Source: Pseudomonadota bacterium
GTDB lineage: Bacteria; Pseudomonadota; Gammaproteobacteria; Burkholderiales; Rhodocyclaceae
Assembly (NCBI GenBank): GCA_018241725.1
Contig: JAFEDI010000060.1
Location: 1 to 50,599, forward strand
DNA: 50,599 nt
Reading direction: 5' to 3'
Part shown: piece after piece, positions 1-9,349 of the stretch
How positions within the stretch are numbered: position 1 is the stretch's first letter
Layout of the letters: every line of letters begins with the position of its first letter
Translations under genes and position numbers: made by a program
The notes under the pieces: generated by a model
The model's database searches: none
Told to the model about the DNA's origin: nothing
The model's input: only the letters and a program-made list of their open reading frames with translations

Positions 1-2
1 GG

Positions 3-89
3 GACTGGTCACCCATCACCGTGGTGACTCTCAATCCCGAGCGAGACGTAGTCCTTGCCATGGGGAATAAACAGCAAAGAGCTGCATGA
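3..89 (+). CDS. Possible 3' end of an unidentified gene (partial)
   Basis: A reading frame is open from the left edge and stops with TGA at 87-89; its tail reads DWSPITVVTLNPERDVVLAM and then eight more residues. The length is too short to be significant in GC-rich DNA and I do not recognise the sequence, so it may be the C-terminus of an upstream gene or chance. An ATG at 86 overlaps the stop as ATGA and opens a frame (MNQATTSLTRAEVVQAFLA...) with no stop until the moeA frame takes over. The rest of 90-287 contains no gene I can support. Confidence 0.25.
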   Translation, partial: DWSPITVVTLNPERDVVLAMGNKQQRAA

Positions 90-287
90 ATCAGGCGACA
101 ACTAGCTTGACGCGCGCCGAGGTCGTGCAAGCATTCCTGGCCTGTGAGAACGGCAAGTCGTCCGTACAAGGGTCGTTGTGGAAGTTCTTGCGGCGAATGA
201 ACCGGCCCCAACAGGAACTCTCATGGGTCGTCTCCGCCGCCCCCTTGCTACAATCCCGCGCCTGTCAATCCGTTGGTGGCGCGGGTC

Positions 288-782
288 ATGAAGGTATTCG
301 GTTTCGCCGGCTGGTCCGGTTCGGGCAAGACCACGCTGATCGAGAAGATCATTCCGGAGATCACCGCCCGGGGTTTCCGGGTGTCGGTGATCAAGCATGC
401 GCATCACGGCTTCGACATCGACAAGCCGGGCAAGGATTCCTGGCGCCACCGGGAGGCGGGGGCCAGCGAGATCCTGCTGGTGTCGGACGAGCGCTGGGTG
501 CTGATGCACGAATTGCGCGACGAGACGGAACCCGATCTGAGCGCCCAACTCCAACGCCTGTCGCCCTGCGACATTGTGCTGGTGGAAGGCTTCAAGGCGG
601 TGCCGATACCCAAGATCGAGGTCTATCGCCCGGCCCACGACCGCCCACTACAGTATCCCGACAATCCGTCCGTCGTCGCCATCGCCACCGACGTGGCACT
701 CGATGCCCCCATGACCTGTCTGAATCTCAACGATGCGGCCGCCGTGGCCGATTTCATCCTCCACCATCAGGGGCTCCTATGA
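288..782 (+). CDS. mobB: Molybdopterin-guanine dinucleotide biosynthesis protein B
   Basis: A 164-residue P-loop GTP-binding protein that assists attachment of the nucleotide to molybdopterin when the bis-MGD form of the molybdenum cofactor is made. The N-terminus MKVFGFAGWSGSGKTT carries the Walker A loop at residues 8-16, and IVLVEGFK is the MobB-family segment near the middle. The ATG at 288 is chosen because it puts the P-loop at the usual distance from the start; TTG 273 and GTG 276 are in-frame alternatives. The stop overlaps the moeA start as ATGA, so the two genes are translationally coupled at the head of a molybdenum cofactor operon. Confidence 0.93.
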   Translation: MKVFGFAGWSGSGKTTLIEKIIPEITARGFRVSVIKHAHHGFDIDKPGKDSWRHREAGASEILLVSDERWVLMHELRDETEPDLSAQLQRLSPCDIVLVEGFKAVPIPKIEVYRPAHDRPLQYPDNPSVVAIATDVALDAPMTCLNLNDAAAVADFILHHQGLL

Positions 783-2002
783 ATACTTCCCTGCGTCCTT
801 TCGAAGAGGTGCGCGACGCGCTCTTGGCCGCCGCCGAGCCGGTGACGGCCGTCGACACGGTGCCTACGTCGGCGGCCCTCGGCCGCGTGCTGGCCGCCGA
901 CCAGGTATCCGGCCTCAACGTGCCGCCCCTCGACAATTCCCATATGGATGGCTACGCGGTGAGCACGGCCGATCTACCGGCCGCCGGCACGCGCCTCGTC
1001 ATCGGCCAGCGCATCCCGGCCGGCAGCGTCGGCCACACGCTGGCCCGCGGCACCGCGGCGCGCATCTTCACCGGTGCGCCGATCCCGGCCGGCGCCGATG
1101 CGGTGGTGATGCAGGAGCTGTGCGAAGCGGACGGCGACGGGGTGGTGATCAACCATCTGCCCAAGCCCGGCGAGTGGGTGCGCCGCGCCGGTGAGGACAT
1201 CGCCCAGGGCAGCACCGTGCTGTCCGCCGGCGTGCGCCTCAATCCGCAGATGCTGGGCCTTGCCGCGTCGGTGGGCTGCGCGACGCTGCCGGTGCTGCGG
1301 CGCCTGCGAGTGGCGCTGTTCTCCACCGGCGACGAGCTGGTGATGCCCGGCGAGCCGCTGCCGCCCGGCGCCATCTACAACTCCAACCGCTACGTGCTGC
1401 GCGGTCTGCTGGAGGCCCTCGGCTGCGAGGTCAGCGACCTGGGCATCGTGCCCGACAAACTCGACGCGACCCGCGCTGCGCTGCGCGAGGCGGCCAGTCG
1501 CCACGACCTGATCGTCACCAGCGGTGGCGTGTCGATGGGCGAGGAGGACCACATCAAGCCGGCGGTGACGGCCGAAGGGCGGCTGGATTCCTGGCTGATC
1601 GCCATGAAACCCGGCAAGCCGGTGGCCTACGGCCATGTGAACGATCCGGCCGGCGGCGCCGGCGCGGCCTTCATCGGCCTGCCTGGCAACCCGGTGTCGA
1701 GCTTCGTCACCTTTATCCTGCTGGTGCGGCCCTTCGTGCTGCGTGCCCAGGGCGTCAAGGACTGCCTGCCCAAGGCCATTCCGCTGGAGGCGGCCTTCGA
1801 CTGGCCCAAGCCCGACCGCCGCCGGGAGTTCCTGCGCGCGCGCCTGGGGGCCGACGGCCGTGTCGAGCTGTATCCCAACCAGGGGCCCGGCGTGCTCACC
1901 TCCACCGTGTGGGCCGACGGCCTCGTGGACAATCCCTCCGGACAGGTCGTCAAGGCCGGCGACCGGGTGCGTTTCATTCCTTATTCCGAACTACTGTCAT
2001 GA
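779..2002 (+). CDS. moeA: Molybdopterin molybdenumtransferase
   Basis: A 407-residue MoeA, which inserts molybdate into adenylylated molybdopterin. The family motif DNSHMDGYAV is at residues 52-61; TSGGVSMGEEDHIK (the MPT-binding MoaB/Mog-like domain) and GLPGNPVSS follow in order, and the C-terminal beta-barrel domain is complete. Length agrees with the family (about 400). The start is the ATG overlapping the mobB stop; the same frame is open back to 86 but the added sequence does not resemble MoeA. The stop overlaps moaD in the same ATGA fashion. Confidence 0.96.
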   Translation: MNTSLRPFEEVRDALLAAAEPVTAVDTVPTSAALGRVLAADQVSGLNVPPLDNSHMDGYAVSTADLPAAGTRLVIGQRIPAGSVGHTLARGTAARIFTGAPIPAGADAVVMQELCEADGDGVVINHLPKPGEWVRRAGEDIAQGSTVLSAGVRLNPQMLGLAASVGCATLPVLRRLRVALFSTGDELVMPGEPLPPGAIYNSNRYVLRGLLEALGCEVSDLGIVPDKLDATRAALREAASRHDLIVTSGGVSMGEEDHIKPAVTAEGRLDSWLIAMKPGKPVAYGHVNDPAGGAGAAFIGLPGNPVSSFVTFILLVRPFVLRAQGVKDCLPKAIPLEAAFDWPKPDRRREFLRARLGADGRVELYPNQGPGVLTSTVWADGLVDNPSGQVVKAGDRVRFIPYSELLS

Positions 2003-2253
2003 GCGTCAAGGTCCTGTATTTCGCCAGCCTGCGGGAAACCCTGGGGTATTCCCACGAAACCCTCACGCTGTCTGCCGACATCGCCACGCTGGGCGACCTG
2101 CGTGCCCACCTGGCCCACCGCGGCGGGGTGTGGGAAGCCCTCGGCGAAGGCCGCAATGTGCGCGCGGCGATCAACCAGGAGATGGTTGGCGCCGACGTGG
2201 CGGTGGCGGACCGGGACGAGATCGCCTTTTTCCCGCCGGTCACCGGAGGCTGA
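1999..2253 (+). CDS. moaD: Molybdopterin synthase small subunit
   Basis: An 84-residue ubiquitin-fold sulfur carrier. It ends in the diagnostic Gly-Gly (VTGG), whose C-terminus is adenylated and thiocarboxylated before donating sulfur to precursor Z (cPMP) in molybdopterin synthase. The start ATG at 1999 overlaps the moeA stop, and moaE begins one base after the stop. The partner large subunit is the next gene, so the complete synthase is encoded here. Other Moa/Moe functions (moaA, moaC, moeB) are not in the window. Confidence 0.95.
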   Translation: MSVKVLYFASLRETLGYSHETLTLSADIATLGDLRAHLAHRGGVWEALGEGRNVRAAINQEMVGADVAVADRDEIAFFPPVTGG

Positions 2254-2254
2254 G

Positions 2255-2737
2255 ATGAGTGAAATCCAGCGGCAGAATGATTCCGTGTCGGTCCAGGAGG
2301 CTGACTTCGACGTCGGCGCGGAGATCGCCGCGCTGTCTGCCGGCCGTGTCGAGGTGGGCGCGGTGGCGAGCTTCGTCGGCCTGGTGCGCGCCGACAAGCT
2401 GAGCGGGGAGGGCAGCGAGGTGTCGGCGATGACCCTCGAACACTATCCCGGCATGACCGAGAAGTCTCTCGATGCCATCATCGCAGATGCCAACGGCCGC
2501 TGGAGCCTGCTCGGCACGCGGGTGATCCACCGCTTCGGGCGGCTCGTGCCCGGCGAGCGCATCGTCTTCGTCGGTGTGGCGTCCTCCCACCGGGGCGACG
2601 CCTTCGCCGCCTGCGAGTTCATCATGGACTACCTGAAGACTCGCGCGCCATTCTGGAAGAAGGAAGACACGCCGGAAGGCGGACGCTGGGTGGATGCCCG
2701 CGAGGCGGACGACGAGGCGGCGTCCCGCTGGGACTGA
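2255..2737 (+). CDS. moaE: Molybdopterin synthase catalytic (large) subunit
   Basis: A 160-residue MoaE, which converts cyclic pyranopterin monophosphate to molybdopterin using the MoaD thiocarboxylate. The conserved basic active-site segment YLKTRAPFWKKE is at residues 127-137 (Lys128, Lys135, Lys136), and HRFGRLVPGE and SSHRGDAF are family blocks. Residues 1-20 extend a little beyond shorter homologues. Last gene of the mobB-moeA-moaD-moaE operon; the following 273 bases contain a weak GC hairpin near 2811-2833 but no clear T-tract, so the end of the transcript is not defined. Confidence 0.95.
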   Translation: MSEIQRQNDSVSVQEADFDVGAEIAALSAGRVEVGAVASFVGLVRADKLSGEGSEVSAMTLEHYPGMTEKSLDAIIADANGRWSLLGTRVIHRFGRLVPGERIVFVGVASSHRGDAFAACEFIMDYLKTRAPFWKKEDTPEGGRWVDAREADDEAASRWD

Positions 2738-3010
2738 GCCCTCTGCGCACCCAGCATCAGCGGACTGTTGGTGAAGTGTTGATTTCGACGCAGTCAGTCG
2801 TCGTTTCTGCCCCGGATTCCGCGTCTGGGGCGGGTTTGCGAAGGTGGCGCAATTGCTGCTATCGAATGGTCTCCGTCCGACGTTTGTAAATCCGCTCCTG
2901 ACCATTTCTCCAGACTCCGATACTGTTGTTGTGTCGGTGCGCCGTTCATCGTCAATCTCCTCCCAACCGTCCCTGCCGCTTACCGGGCGCTGACCCAACC
3001 AGCCTAGATC

Positions 3011-6000
3011 ATGTGGATCGTCAATATCGCCCTGCGGCGCCCCTACACCTTCATCGTGATGGCGCTGCTCATCTTCCTGGCCACGCCGCTGGTGCTGCTG
3101 CGTATCGCCACCGACGTGCTGCCGGAGATCAACATCCCGGTGATCAGCATCATCTGGAGCTACAACGGCCTGTCGCCGCAGGAGATGGCCCAGCGCATCA
3201 CGACGCCCAACGAGCGCCTGCTGGCCACCACGGTCAGTGACATCGAGCATTTCGAGTCCCAGTCCTACAACGGTATCGCGATCATCAAGGTGTTCCTGCA
3301 GCCCAACGCGAGTGTCGATACCGCGATGGCGCAGATCGCTTCGACGGAGGGCGGGGCGCTGCGCCAGCTTCCACCGGGGATCAGTCCGCCGCTGGTGATC
3401 AAGTATTCCGCGTCGGCAATCCCGGTGATCCAGCTCGGCGTGTCGAGCAAATCGCTGCCTGAACAGTCGCTGTTCGACACCATGCTCAACACGCTGCGGC
3501 CCAAGCTGGTGTCCATCCCCGGCATCGCCATGCCTTACCCCTACGGCGGCAAGAGCCGGGTGGTGTCGGTGGACATCGACAGCAGCGCGCTGCAGGCCAA
3601 GGGCCTGGCGCCGTTGGACGTGGTCAATGCGATCAACGCGCAGAACCTGATCCTGCCCGGCGGCACCGCCAAGCTCGGCGCCACCGAGTTCAACGTCAAG
3701 ATGAACGGCTCGACGCGCACGGTGGAGGAGTTAAACGATCTGCCGGTGCGTGTCGGCAGCGGCCAGGCCATCTACCTGCGCGACGTGGCGGCGGTGCGCG
3801 ACGGCTTCTCGCCGCAGACCAACATCGTGCGCATGGACGGCAACCGCGGCGTCGTGCAGTCGGTGCTGAAGAGCGGCGGGGCGTCCACGCTGCAGGTCAT
3901 CGACGCGCTGCGTGTGGCCCTGGCGGACGCGCTGCCGAGCCTGCCCGACGATATCCAGGTCACGCCGCTGTTCGATCAGTCGGTGTTCGTCAAGGCGGCG
4001 ATCTCCGGTGTGGTGCATGAGGGCCTGATCGCCGCCTGTCTCACCGCGGCGATGATCCTGCTGTTCCTCGGCAATTGGCGCACCACCTGCATCATCGCGA
4101 TCTCGATTCCGCTGTCGGTGCTGTCGTCGATCATCGTGCTCTACGCGCTGGGTCAGACCATCAACATCATGACCCTCGGTGGCCTGGCGCTGGCGGTGGG
4201 TATCCTGGTGGACGATGCGACGGTGACCATCGAGAACATCGAGCGCTACCTGCACCTGGGCCACGACCTGGAAACCGCGATCCGCGAGGGCGCCGGGGAG
4301 ATCGCCGTGCCGGCGCTGGTGTCCACGCTGTGCATCTGCATCGTCTTCGTGCCGATGTTCTTCCTCACCGGCGTGGCGCGCTTCCTGTTCGTGCCGCTGG
4401 CCGAGGCGGTGATCTTCGCGATGATCGCCTCCTACATCCTGTCGCGCACGCTGGTGCCGACGCTGGCACTGCTGTTCATGAAGAACATGCAGCACGGCGC
4501 CGCGGCGCCGGACAGCCTGCTGCAACGGGTGTACCGGCGTTTCGACGCCGGCTTCGAGCGCATGCGCGGCGGCTATATCGTGCTGCTCTCCGCGCTGCTG
4601 CCGCGTCGCCGCAGCTTCATCGCGATCTTTCTGGGGGGCTGCGTGCTGTCGTCCGGGCTGTATTTCTTCCTCGGGCGGGACTTCTTCCCGGCGGCCGACG
4701 CCGGCATCATCCGCCTGCATTTCCGCGCCCCGACCGGCACCCGCATCGAGGAGACGGCGCGCCTGGCCGACCGCATCGACGCGGCGATCCGCGAGCAGAT
4801 CCCGGCGGAGGAGCTCGAAACCATATTCGACAACCTGGGCCTGCCCTACAGCGGCATCAACCTCTCCTACAGCAACGCCGGCACCATCGGTACGCTGGAC
4901 GGGGAGATCCAGATCGCGCTGAAGGAGAATCACGGTTCTTCGGCGCACTACATCGACCGCCTGCGTGAGGAACTGCCGCGGCGCTTCCCCGGTGTGGAGT
5001 TCTTCTTCCAGCCGGCCGACGTGGTGACCCAGATCCTCAACTTCGGCCTGCCGGCGGCCATCGACGTGCAGGTGGCGGGCAACAAACTGCAGGACAACTA
5101 CCGCTTCGCCGCCATGGTCGAGAAGGCGGTGCGCCAGGTGCCGGGGGCGGTGGACGTGCATATCCACCAGCGCCTCGATCAGCCGTCCCTGCGCCTCGAC
5201 ATGGACCGCAGCCGTCTGCAGCAGATGGGGCTGAGCGCAGCCAACGTGGCGCAGAACGTGCTGATCCCGCTGTCCGGCAGCTTCCAGACGGCGCCGAGCT
5301 TCTGGCTCAATCCGAAGAACGGGGTGTCCTACAGCATCTCCGTGCAGGCGCCCCAGTACCGGGTGGATTCCGTCGATTCGCTGCTGCAGATTCCGGTGGC
5401 GGGGGCCAGCGGCGTGCCCAACCAGCTGCTCAGCAACCTGGTGCAGGTGTCGTCGGCGCGGGAGCCGGCCATCGTGTCGAGCTATAACATCGAGCCGGTG
5501 ATCGACCTCTACGTGAGCGTGCGCGGGCGCGACCTGGGTTCGGTGGTGGCCGATGTGGAGCGCATCGTCGAGGAGCTCAAGCCGCAGCTGGCGAAGGGCA
5601 GCAAGGTCACGCTGCGCGGCCAGGCCCGCACGATGAACTCGTCCTTCATCGGCCTCGGCGTCGGGGTGGTGATGGCCATCGTTCTGGTCTACTTGCTGAT
5701 CGTCGTGAATTTCCAGTCGTGGGTGGACGCCTTCATCATCATCACCGCGCTGCCGGCAGCGCTGGCCGGCATCGCCTGGATGCTGCTGCTGACCGGCACT
5801 ACGCTCAGCGTGCCGGCGCTCACCGGGGCGATCATGACCATCGGCGTGGCCACCGCCAACAGCATCCTGATGGTCTCCTTCGCCCGCGAACGCCTTGCCG
5901 CCGGCGAGCCGCCGTTGTCGGCTGCGCTCGAAGCCGGGGCAACCCGCCTGCGCCCGGTGCTGATGACAGCGCTGGCGATGATCATGGGCATGCTGCCGAT

Positions 6001-6196
6001 GGCCATCGGCCTCGGCGAGGGCGGTGAGCAGAACGCGCCCCTCGGTCGCGCGGCGATCGGCGGCCTGCTGTTCGCCACGCTGTCCACACTGGTTTTCGTG
6101 CCGCTGGTGTTTGCCTCGGTGCATCAAACTCTCGCCCGCCGGGCCGCCGCCCGGCCGCAGCTGCCCCAGGGCGGCCTTGCCGAAGGACATTCCTGA
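3011..6196 (+). CDS. RND-superfamily efflux transporter permease (HAE1/AcrB type)
   Basis: A 1061-residue inner-membrane proton/drug antiporter of the AcrB/MexF class. It opens with MWIVNIALRRPYTF, typical of the first transmembrane helix, followed by the large periplasmic loop and a membrane block with GILVDDATVTIENIERYL; the adjacent aspartates correspond to the proton-relay pair of AcrB helix 4. The second half repeats this arrangement, as in all RND pumps. The membrane fusion protein is encoded immediately downstream, reversing the usual fusion-protein-first order, and no outer-membrane factor is present. Substrate cannot be read from the sequence. No good Shine-Dalgarno precedes the ATG. 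Confidence 0.93.
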   Translation: MWIVNIALRRPYTFIVMALLIFLATPLVLLRIATDVLPEINIPVISIIWSYNGLSPQEMAQRITTPNERLLATTVSDIEHFESQSYNGIAIIKVFLQPNASVDTAMAQIASTEGGALRQLPPGISPPLVIKYSASAIPVIQLGVSSKSLPEQSLFDTMLNTLRPKLVSIPGIAMPYPYGGKSRVVSVDIDSSALQAKGLAPLDVVNAINAQNLILPGGTAKLGATEFNVKMNGSTRTVEELNDLPVRVGSGQAIYLRDVAAVRDGFSPQTNIVRMDGNRGVVQSVLKSGGASTLQVIDALRVALADALPSLPDDIQVTPLFDQSVFVKAAISGVVHEGLIAACLTAAMILLFLGNWRTTCIIAISIPLSVLSSIIVLYALGQTINIMTLGGLALAVGILVDDATVTIENIERYLHLGHDLETAIREGAGEIAVPALVSTLCICIVFVPMFFLTGVARFLFVPLAEAVIFAMIASYILSRTLVPTLALLFMKNMQHGAAAPDSLLQRVYRRFDAGFERMRGGYIVLLSALLPRRRSFIAIFLGGCVLSSGLYFFLGRDFFPAADAGIIRLHFRAPTGTRIEETARLADRIDAAIREQIPAEELETIFDNLGLPYSGINLSYSNAGTIGTLDGEIQIALKENHGSSAHYIDRLREELPRRFPGVEFFFQPADVVTQILNFGLPAAIDVQVAGNKLQDNYRFAAMVEKAVRQVPGAVDVHIHQRLDQPSLRLDMDRSRLQQMGLSAANVAQNVLIPLSGSFQTAPSFWLNPKNGVSYSISVQAPQYRVDSVDSLLQIPVAGASGVPNQLLSNLVQVSSAREPAIVSSYNIEPVIDLYVSVRGRDLGSVVADVERIVEELKPQLAKGSKVTLRGQARTMNSSFIGLGVGVVMAIVLVYLLIVVNFQSWVDAFIIITALPAALAGIAWMLLLTGTTLSVPALTGAIMTIGVATANSILMVSFARERLAAGEPPLSAALEAGATRLRPVLMTALAMIMGMLPMAIGLGEGGEQNAPLGRAAIGGLLFATLSTLVFVPLVFASVHQTLARRAAARPQLPQGGLAEGHS

Positions 6197-6197
6197 C

Positions 6198-7436
6198 ATG
6201 ACTGACAACCGCCATTCCAGTATCGGCATCCATGGCCTGCACGCGCATGAGGGTGCCCAGGGCATTCACCGCCTGCGCCTGCTCAAGCGCACCCGCAATG
6301 TGGCCCTGGTGGGGCTCGCGGTGCTGGGGGCCGGCCTCGCCGGTGTTGTCGTCCACCGCGCGGCCACCGCCCGCGATCTGGCTACGGCGGCGGAGATCCA
6401 CGCCGCCCGCCACGTGAGCGTGGTGTCGCCGAAGGACAGCAGCAGCGAGAACGTGCTGAGCCTGCCCGGCACGCTGCAGGGGTATACGGAGGCGCCGATC
6501 TACGCCCGCACGAGCGGCTACCTGGCTGCCTGGTACAAGGACATTGGCGACGGCGTGAAGCAGGGCGAACTGCTGGCCCGCATCGACACGCCGGAAGTGG
6601 CCCAGCAACTGGTCGAGGCCAGGCAGGCGCACGCCCAGGCTGTTGCGGCGCTGGCGCTGGCCAAGAGTTCGGTCGAGCGCTGGGAAGGCCTGCGCAAGCT
6701 CGACTCCGTCTCTCAACAGGAAGTGGAAGAACGCCGTAATGCCTATGCCCAGGCGACCGCGGCCAATGCCTTGACCGCCGCGACGGTGCAGCGCCTGCAG
6801 AAGCAACTGGATTACAACCAGGTGGTGGCGCCCTTCGCCGGCGTGATCACCAAGCGCACTGTGGATGTGGGCAACCTCATCGACGCGGGTGGCAGCAGCA
6901 AGCAGCTCTTCGTGCTGACCCGCAGCGACCCGCTGCGCATCTACGTGCAGGTGCCCCAGGGTTTTACCCGCCGCGTGCAGCCCGGCGACAAGGCCAGCGT
7001 GAGTCTTGCCGAGTGGCCGGGCCGGGTGTTCTCCGGCAGCATCGTGCGTACCGCCAAGGCCATCGACACCGCCAGCCGTACGCTGCAGGTGGAGATCAAC
7101 CTGCCCAACCCAAAGGGTGAGCTGCTGCCCGGCGCCTATGCACGGGTCGACATCAAGGCCCCGGCAACGGCCGGCGAGCCGAGTTTCCGGATACCCAGCA
7201 ACACCTTGCTGTTCCGCCCGGAAGGGCCGCGGGTGGCGCTGGTCGGCAGCGACGGCAAGGTGCATCTGCAGCCGGTCACCATCAAGCGCGAGCTAGGGGT
7301 GGAAGTGGAGCTGGGCAGCGGCGTGAAGGCCGACGACCGGATCGTGCTGAATCCGGCCGACTCCCTCGCGGAGGGAGATGCGGTAGTGGTCGCGCCGCCG
7401 GCCGACAAGAAGCCGGAGGCGAAGAAGGCGGGCTGA
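6198..7436 (+). CDS. RND efflux periplasmic adaptor (membrane fusion protein)
   Basis: A 412-residue adaptor linking the preceding permease to an outer-membrane channel. One membrane anchor (about residues 34-54) is followed by the barrel-sandwich segment YARTSGYLAAWYKDIGDGVKQ, an alpha-helical hairpin (about 135-195) and its return strand YNQVVAPFAGVITKR, then beta-barrel and membrane-proximal domains. The C-terminus is Lys/Ala-rich (DKKPEAKKAG). The ATG lies one base after the permease stop codon, so the two genes are co-transcribed. It is not a lipoprotein: the anchor is an uncleaved helix with no lipobox. Confidence 0.92.
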   Translation: MTDNRHSSIGIHGLHAHEGAQGIHRLRLLKRTRNVALVGLAVLGAGLAGVVVHRAATARDLATAAEIHAARHVSVVSPKDSSSENVLSLPGTLQGYTEAPIYARTSGYLAAWYKDIGDGVKQGELLARIDTPEVAQQLVEARQAHAQAVAALALAKSSVERWEGLRKLDSVSQQEVEERRNAYAQATAANALTAATVQRLQKQLDYNQVVAPFAGVITKRTVDVGNLIDAGGSSKQLFVLTRSDPLRIYVQVPQGFTRRVQPGDKASVSLAEWPGRVFSGSIVRTAKAIDTASRTLQVEINLPNPKGELLPGAYARVDIKAPATAGEPSFRIPSNTLLFRPEGPRVALVGSDGKVHLQPVTIKRELGVEVELGSGVKADDRIVLNPADSLAEGDAVVVAPPADKKPEAKKAG

Positions 7437-7486
7437 GAGGTCGCCTGAGAGGCGGACCGGGGTTGGCGCGCTGCGCCGGGTTGATT

Positions 7487-7508
7487 GCGGGGCGCCCAGG
7501 CGCCCCGC
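7487..7508. terminator. GC-rich hairpin between convergent genes
   Basis: A perfect inverted repeat (GCGGGGCGCC and its complement separated by CA; realistically an 8-bp stem with a 6-nt loop) sits between the stop of the efflux adaptor and the stop of the TRAP permease on the other strand. There is no T-run, so a bidirectional terminator is inferred from position and stem strength only. Confidence 0.5.
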
Positions 7509-7515
7509 GTCACGT

Positions 7516-9333
7516 TCAGTGGCCGGCGCCGCCGACGAGGGCCGGCAGCCCGGTGGCCAGCCACGGGAGCCAGGAGATTGCCAGCGCGCCGAGGAAGATC
7601 GCCAGCAGGGCCGGCAGCACCGACACTGCGACCTCACGGATCGGTTTGGCGAACATCGCCGACGCGAAGAAGATGTTCATGCCGGCCGGCGGGCACAGGA
7701 AACCCATCTCCATCACGGCCAGGAAGATCACCCCGAAGTGCACCGGGTCGATGCCGTAGCTGGTGGCTACCGGCAGCAGCAGCGGTACAAGCACGACGAT
7801 GGCGGCGTAGATCTCCATCAGCGCGCCGGCGAGGAACAGGAACACGTTAAGTGCAACCAGGAAGGCGAACTTGTTGGGCAGCGCCTGTTGCACCCATTCC
7901 ACCGCGGCGTCCGGAATGCCGGCGTCCACCAGGTAGTTGGTGAGGCCCAGTGCCATGCCGAGGATCAGCATCACGCCGCCGATGACCTGGGCGCAGTCGC
8001 CCAGGCAGCGGCGCAGCAACGCCCAGTCCAGCTCCCGGTGGGCGACGGCCTGGGTGAGGATGGCGTAGGCGGCGGTGAGGGCGGCGCTCTCGGTAGGCGT
8101 CGCCACGCCGCTGACCAGGGAGCCGATGGCCACCAGCGGGGCGAGGATCTCCCAGCGGGCGGCCCATGCGGCGGATAGCGCGGCGCGGGCATTGGGCCGT
8201 AGCTGCATAGCGTTCGTGGCGGTGCCCTTGCTGCGGCGCAGGTAGCCGCCGACCAGCAGAAGGGAGGCGACCATCACCAGCGCCGGCACGATGCCGGCCA
8301 GGAACATGGTGTTGATCGGCACGCGGGCGATGATCGCATACATGATCAGCGGCACCGACGGCGCCAGCAGCACACCCAGTGCGCTGGCGCTGGTCACCAG
8401 GCTGATGCCCTTGCGTTCCGGAAAACCGGCGTCCCGCAAGAGCGGCAGCAGCAGCCCGCCGAGGGCCAGGATGGTGACGCCGCTGCCGCCGGTGAAGGCA
8501 GTGAAGAAGGAGCACAGCAGCGCCGCGGCGATGGCGGTGCCGGTGACGCCGCCACCGAAGCAGGCGGTGAACAGCGTGCCGAGGCGGCCCGCCGCGCCGC
8601 TACGGGCGAACACCAGGCCGGCCAGCGTGAACAGCGGCAGGGCGGGTAGGGACGGATTGACGGTGATCTGGTAATGGCTGAGGGGCACGGAAGCCAGTGG
8701 CTGACCCTCCGACCAGAACAGCGCCAGCGCCAGCCCGCCGAGGATGGCGAAGATCGGCGCGCCGGCCAGCAGCGCCAGCACCAGCCACAGGGCCAGCGGT
8801 GCCAGCGGCAGCGTGGCGTCGTCGAAATGGCGGGCGAAGGCGAAGCCGCCGGCAGTCAGCGCAAGACCGAGCAGCAGGCCGGCGATCCGGCTACGGGAGC
8901 AGCGGCTGCCCAGTTTGAGGCCCAGCAGCAGGAAGCCAGCCGGCATCAGGGCCTGCACGCCCCACACCGGAATGCCGTAGGCCAGCTCGCGGCCGGCCTC
9001 CAGTTCGCTGGCGACGAAGTTCCAGCTGGCGCTGCCGAGCATGCCGCACAGCACCGCGGCACTGCCCTTGGCGAACACCGTCGAGGCTGCGCGCACGAGC
9101 GGATTGCGCGACGTGGCGAAGCCGTTGCCGAGGCTGGTCAGGTGTCCGCCCCGTTCGGCGAGGAGCGCCCCGAACATGGCCAGCGCGAGGCCCAGGTGCT
9201 GGACCAGCAGCGGCGCATTGTCGATTCCCTTGCCGTGCAGCGGGCGCAGGGCGATCTCCACCAGCGGGATCAGGGTCATCAGCGCCAACGCGGCGGAGGC
9301 GATGGCTTCGTCGAAGGAGAGCAGGCGACGCAT
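7516..9333 (-). CDS. TRAP transporter fused small/large permease (DctQM)
   Basis: A 605-residue integral membrane protein combining both TRAP permease subunits. The first ~165 residues (start MRRLLSFDEAIASAALALMT) form the four-helix DctQ-like part; about residues 175-600 are the multi-helix DctM part, with GGSGVTILALGGLLLPLL and SVPLIMYAIIARVPINTMFLAGI as typical blocks. It imports a carboxylate-type solute using an ion gradient, with the DctP protein encoded 16 bases upstream. Such fusions are well known. The substrate is not evident. Last gene of the three-gene minus-strand operon. Confidence 0.9.
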   Translation of the reverse strand: MRRLLSFDEAIASAALALMTLIPLVEIALRPLHGKGIDNAPLLVQHLGLALAMFGALLAERGGHLTSLGNGFATSRNPLVRAASTVFAKGSAAVLCGMLGSASWNFVASELEAGRELAYGIPVWGVQALMPAGFLLLGLKLGSRCSRSRIAGLLLGLALTAGGFAFARHFDDATLPLAPLALWLVLALLAGAPIFAILGGLALALFWSEGQPLASVPLSHYQITVNPSLPALPLFTLAGLVFARSGAAGRLGTLFTACFGGGVTGTAIAAALLCSFFTAFTGGSGVTILALGGLLLPLLRDAGFPERKGISLVTSASALGVLLAPSVPLIMYAIIARVPINTMFLAGIVPALVMVASLLLVGGYLRRSKGTATNAMQLRPNARAALSAAWAARWEILAPLVAIGSLVSGVATPTESAALTAAYAILTQAVAHRELDWALLRRCLGDCAQVIGGVMLILGMALGLTNYLVDAGIPDAAVEWVQQALPNKFAFLVALNVFLFLAGALMEIYAAIVVLVPLLLPVATSYGIDPVHFGVIFLAVMEMGFLCPPAGMNIFFASAMFAKPIREVAVSVLPALLAIFLGALAISWLPWLATGLPALVGGAGH

Positions 9334-9349
9334 GGGAGGTGATCAGGGG

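Noticed and set aside
86-2002. Single 638-codon frame as one gene
   Set aside because: Residues before the moeA ATG at 779 overlap mobB in another frame and show no relation to MoeA; start reassigned to 779.
3731-6265. 844-codon open frame on the minus strand opposite the RND permease
   Set aside because: Composed of His/Arg/Gln/Gly-rich sequence with no domain, and entirely antisense to a well-supported transporter; a high-GC shadow.
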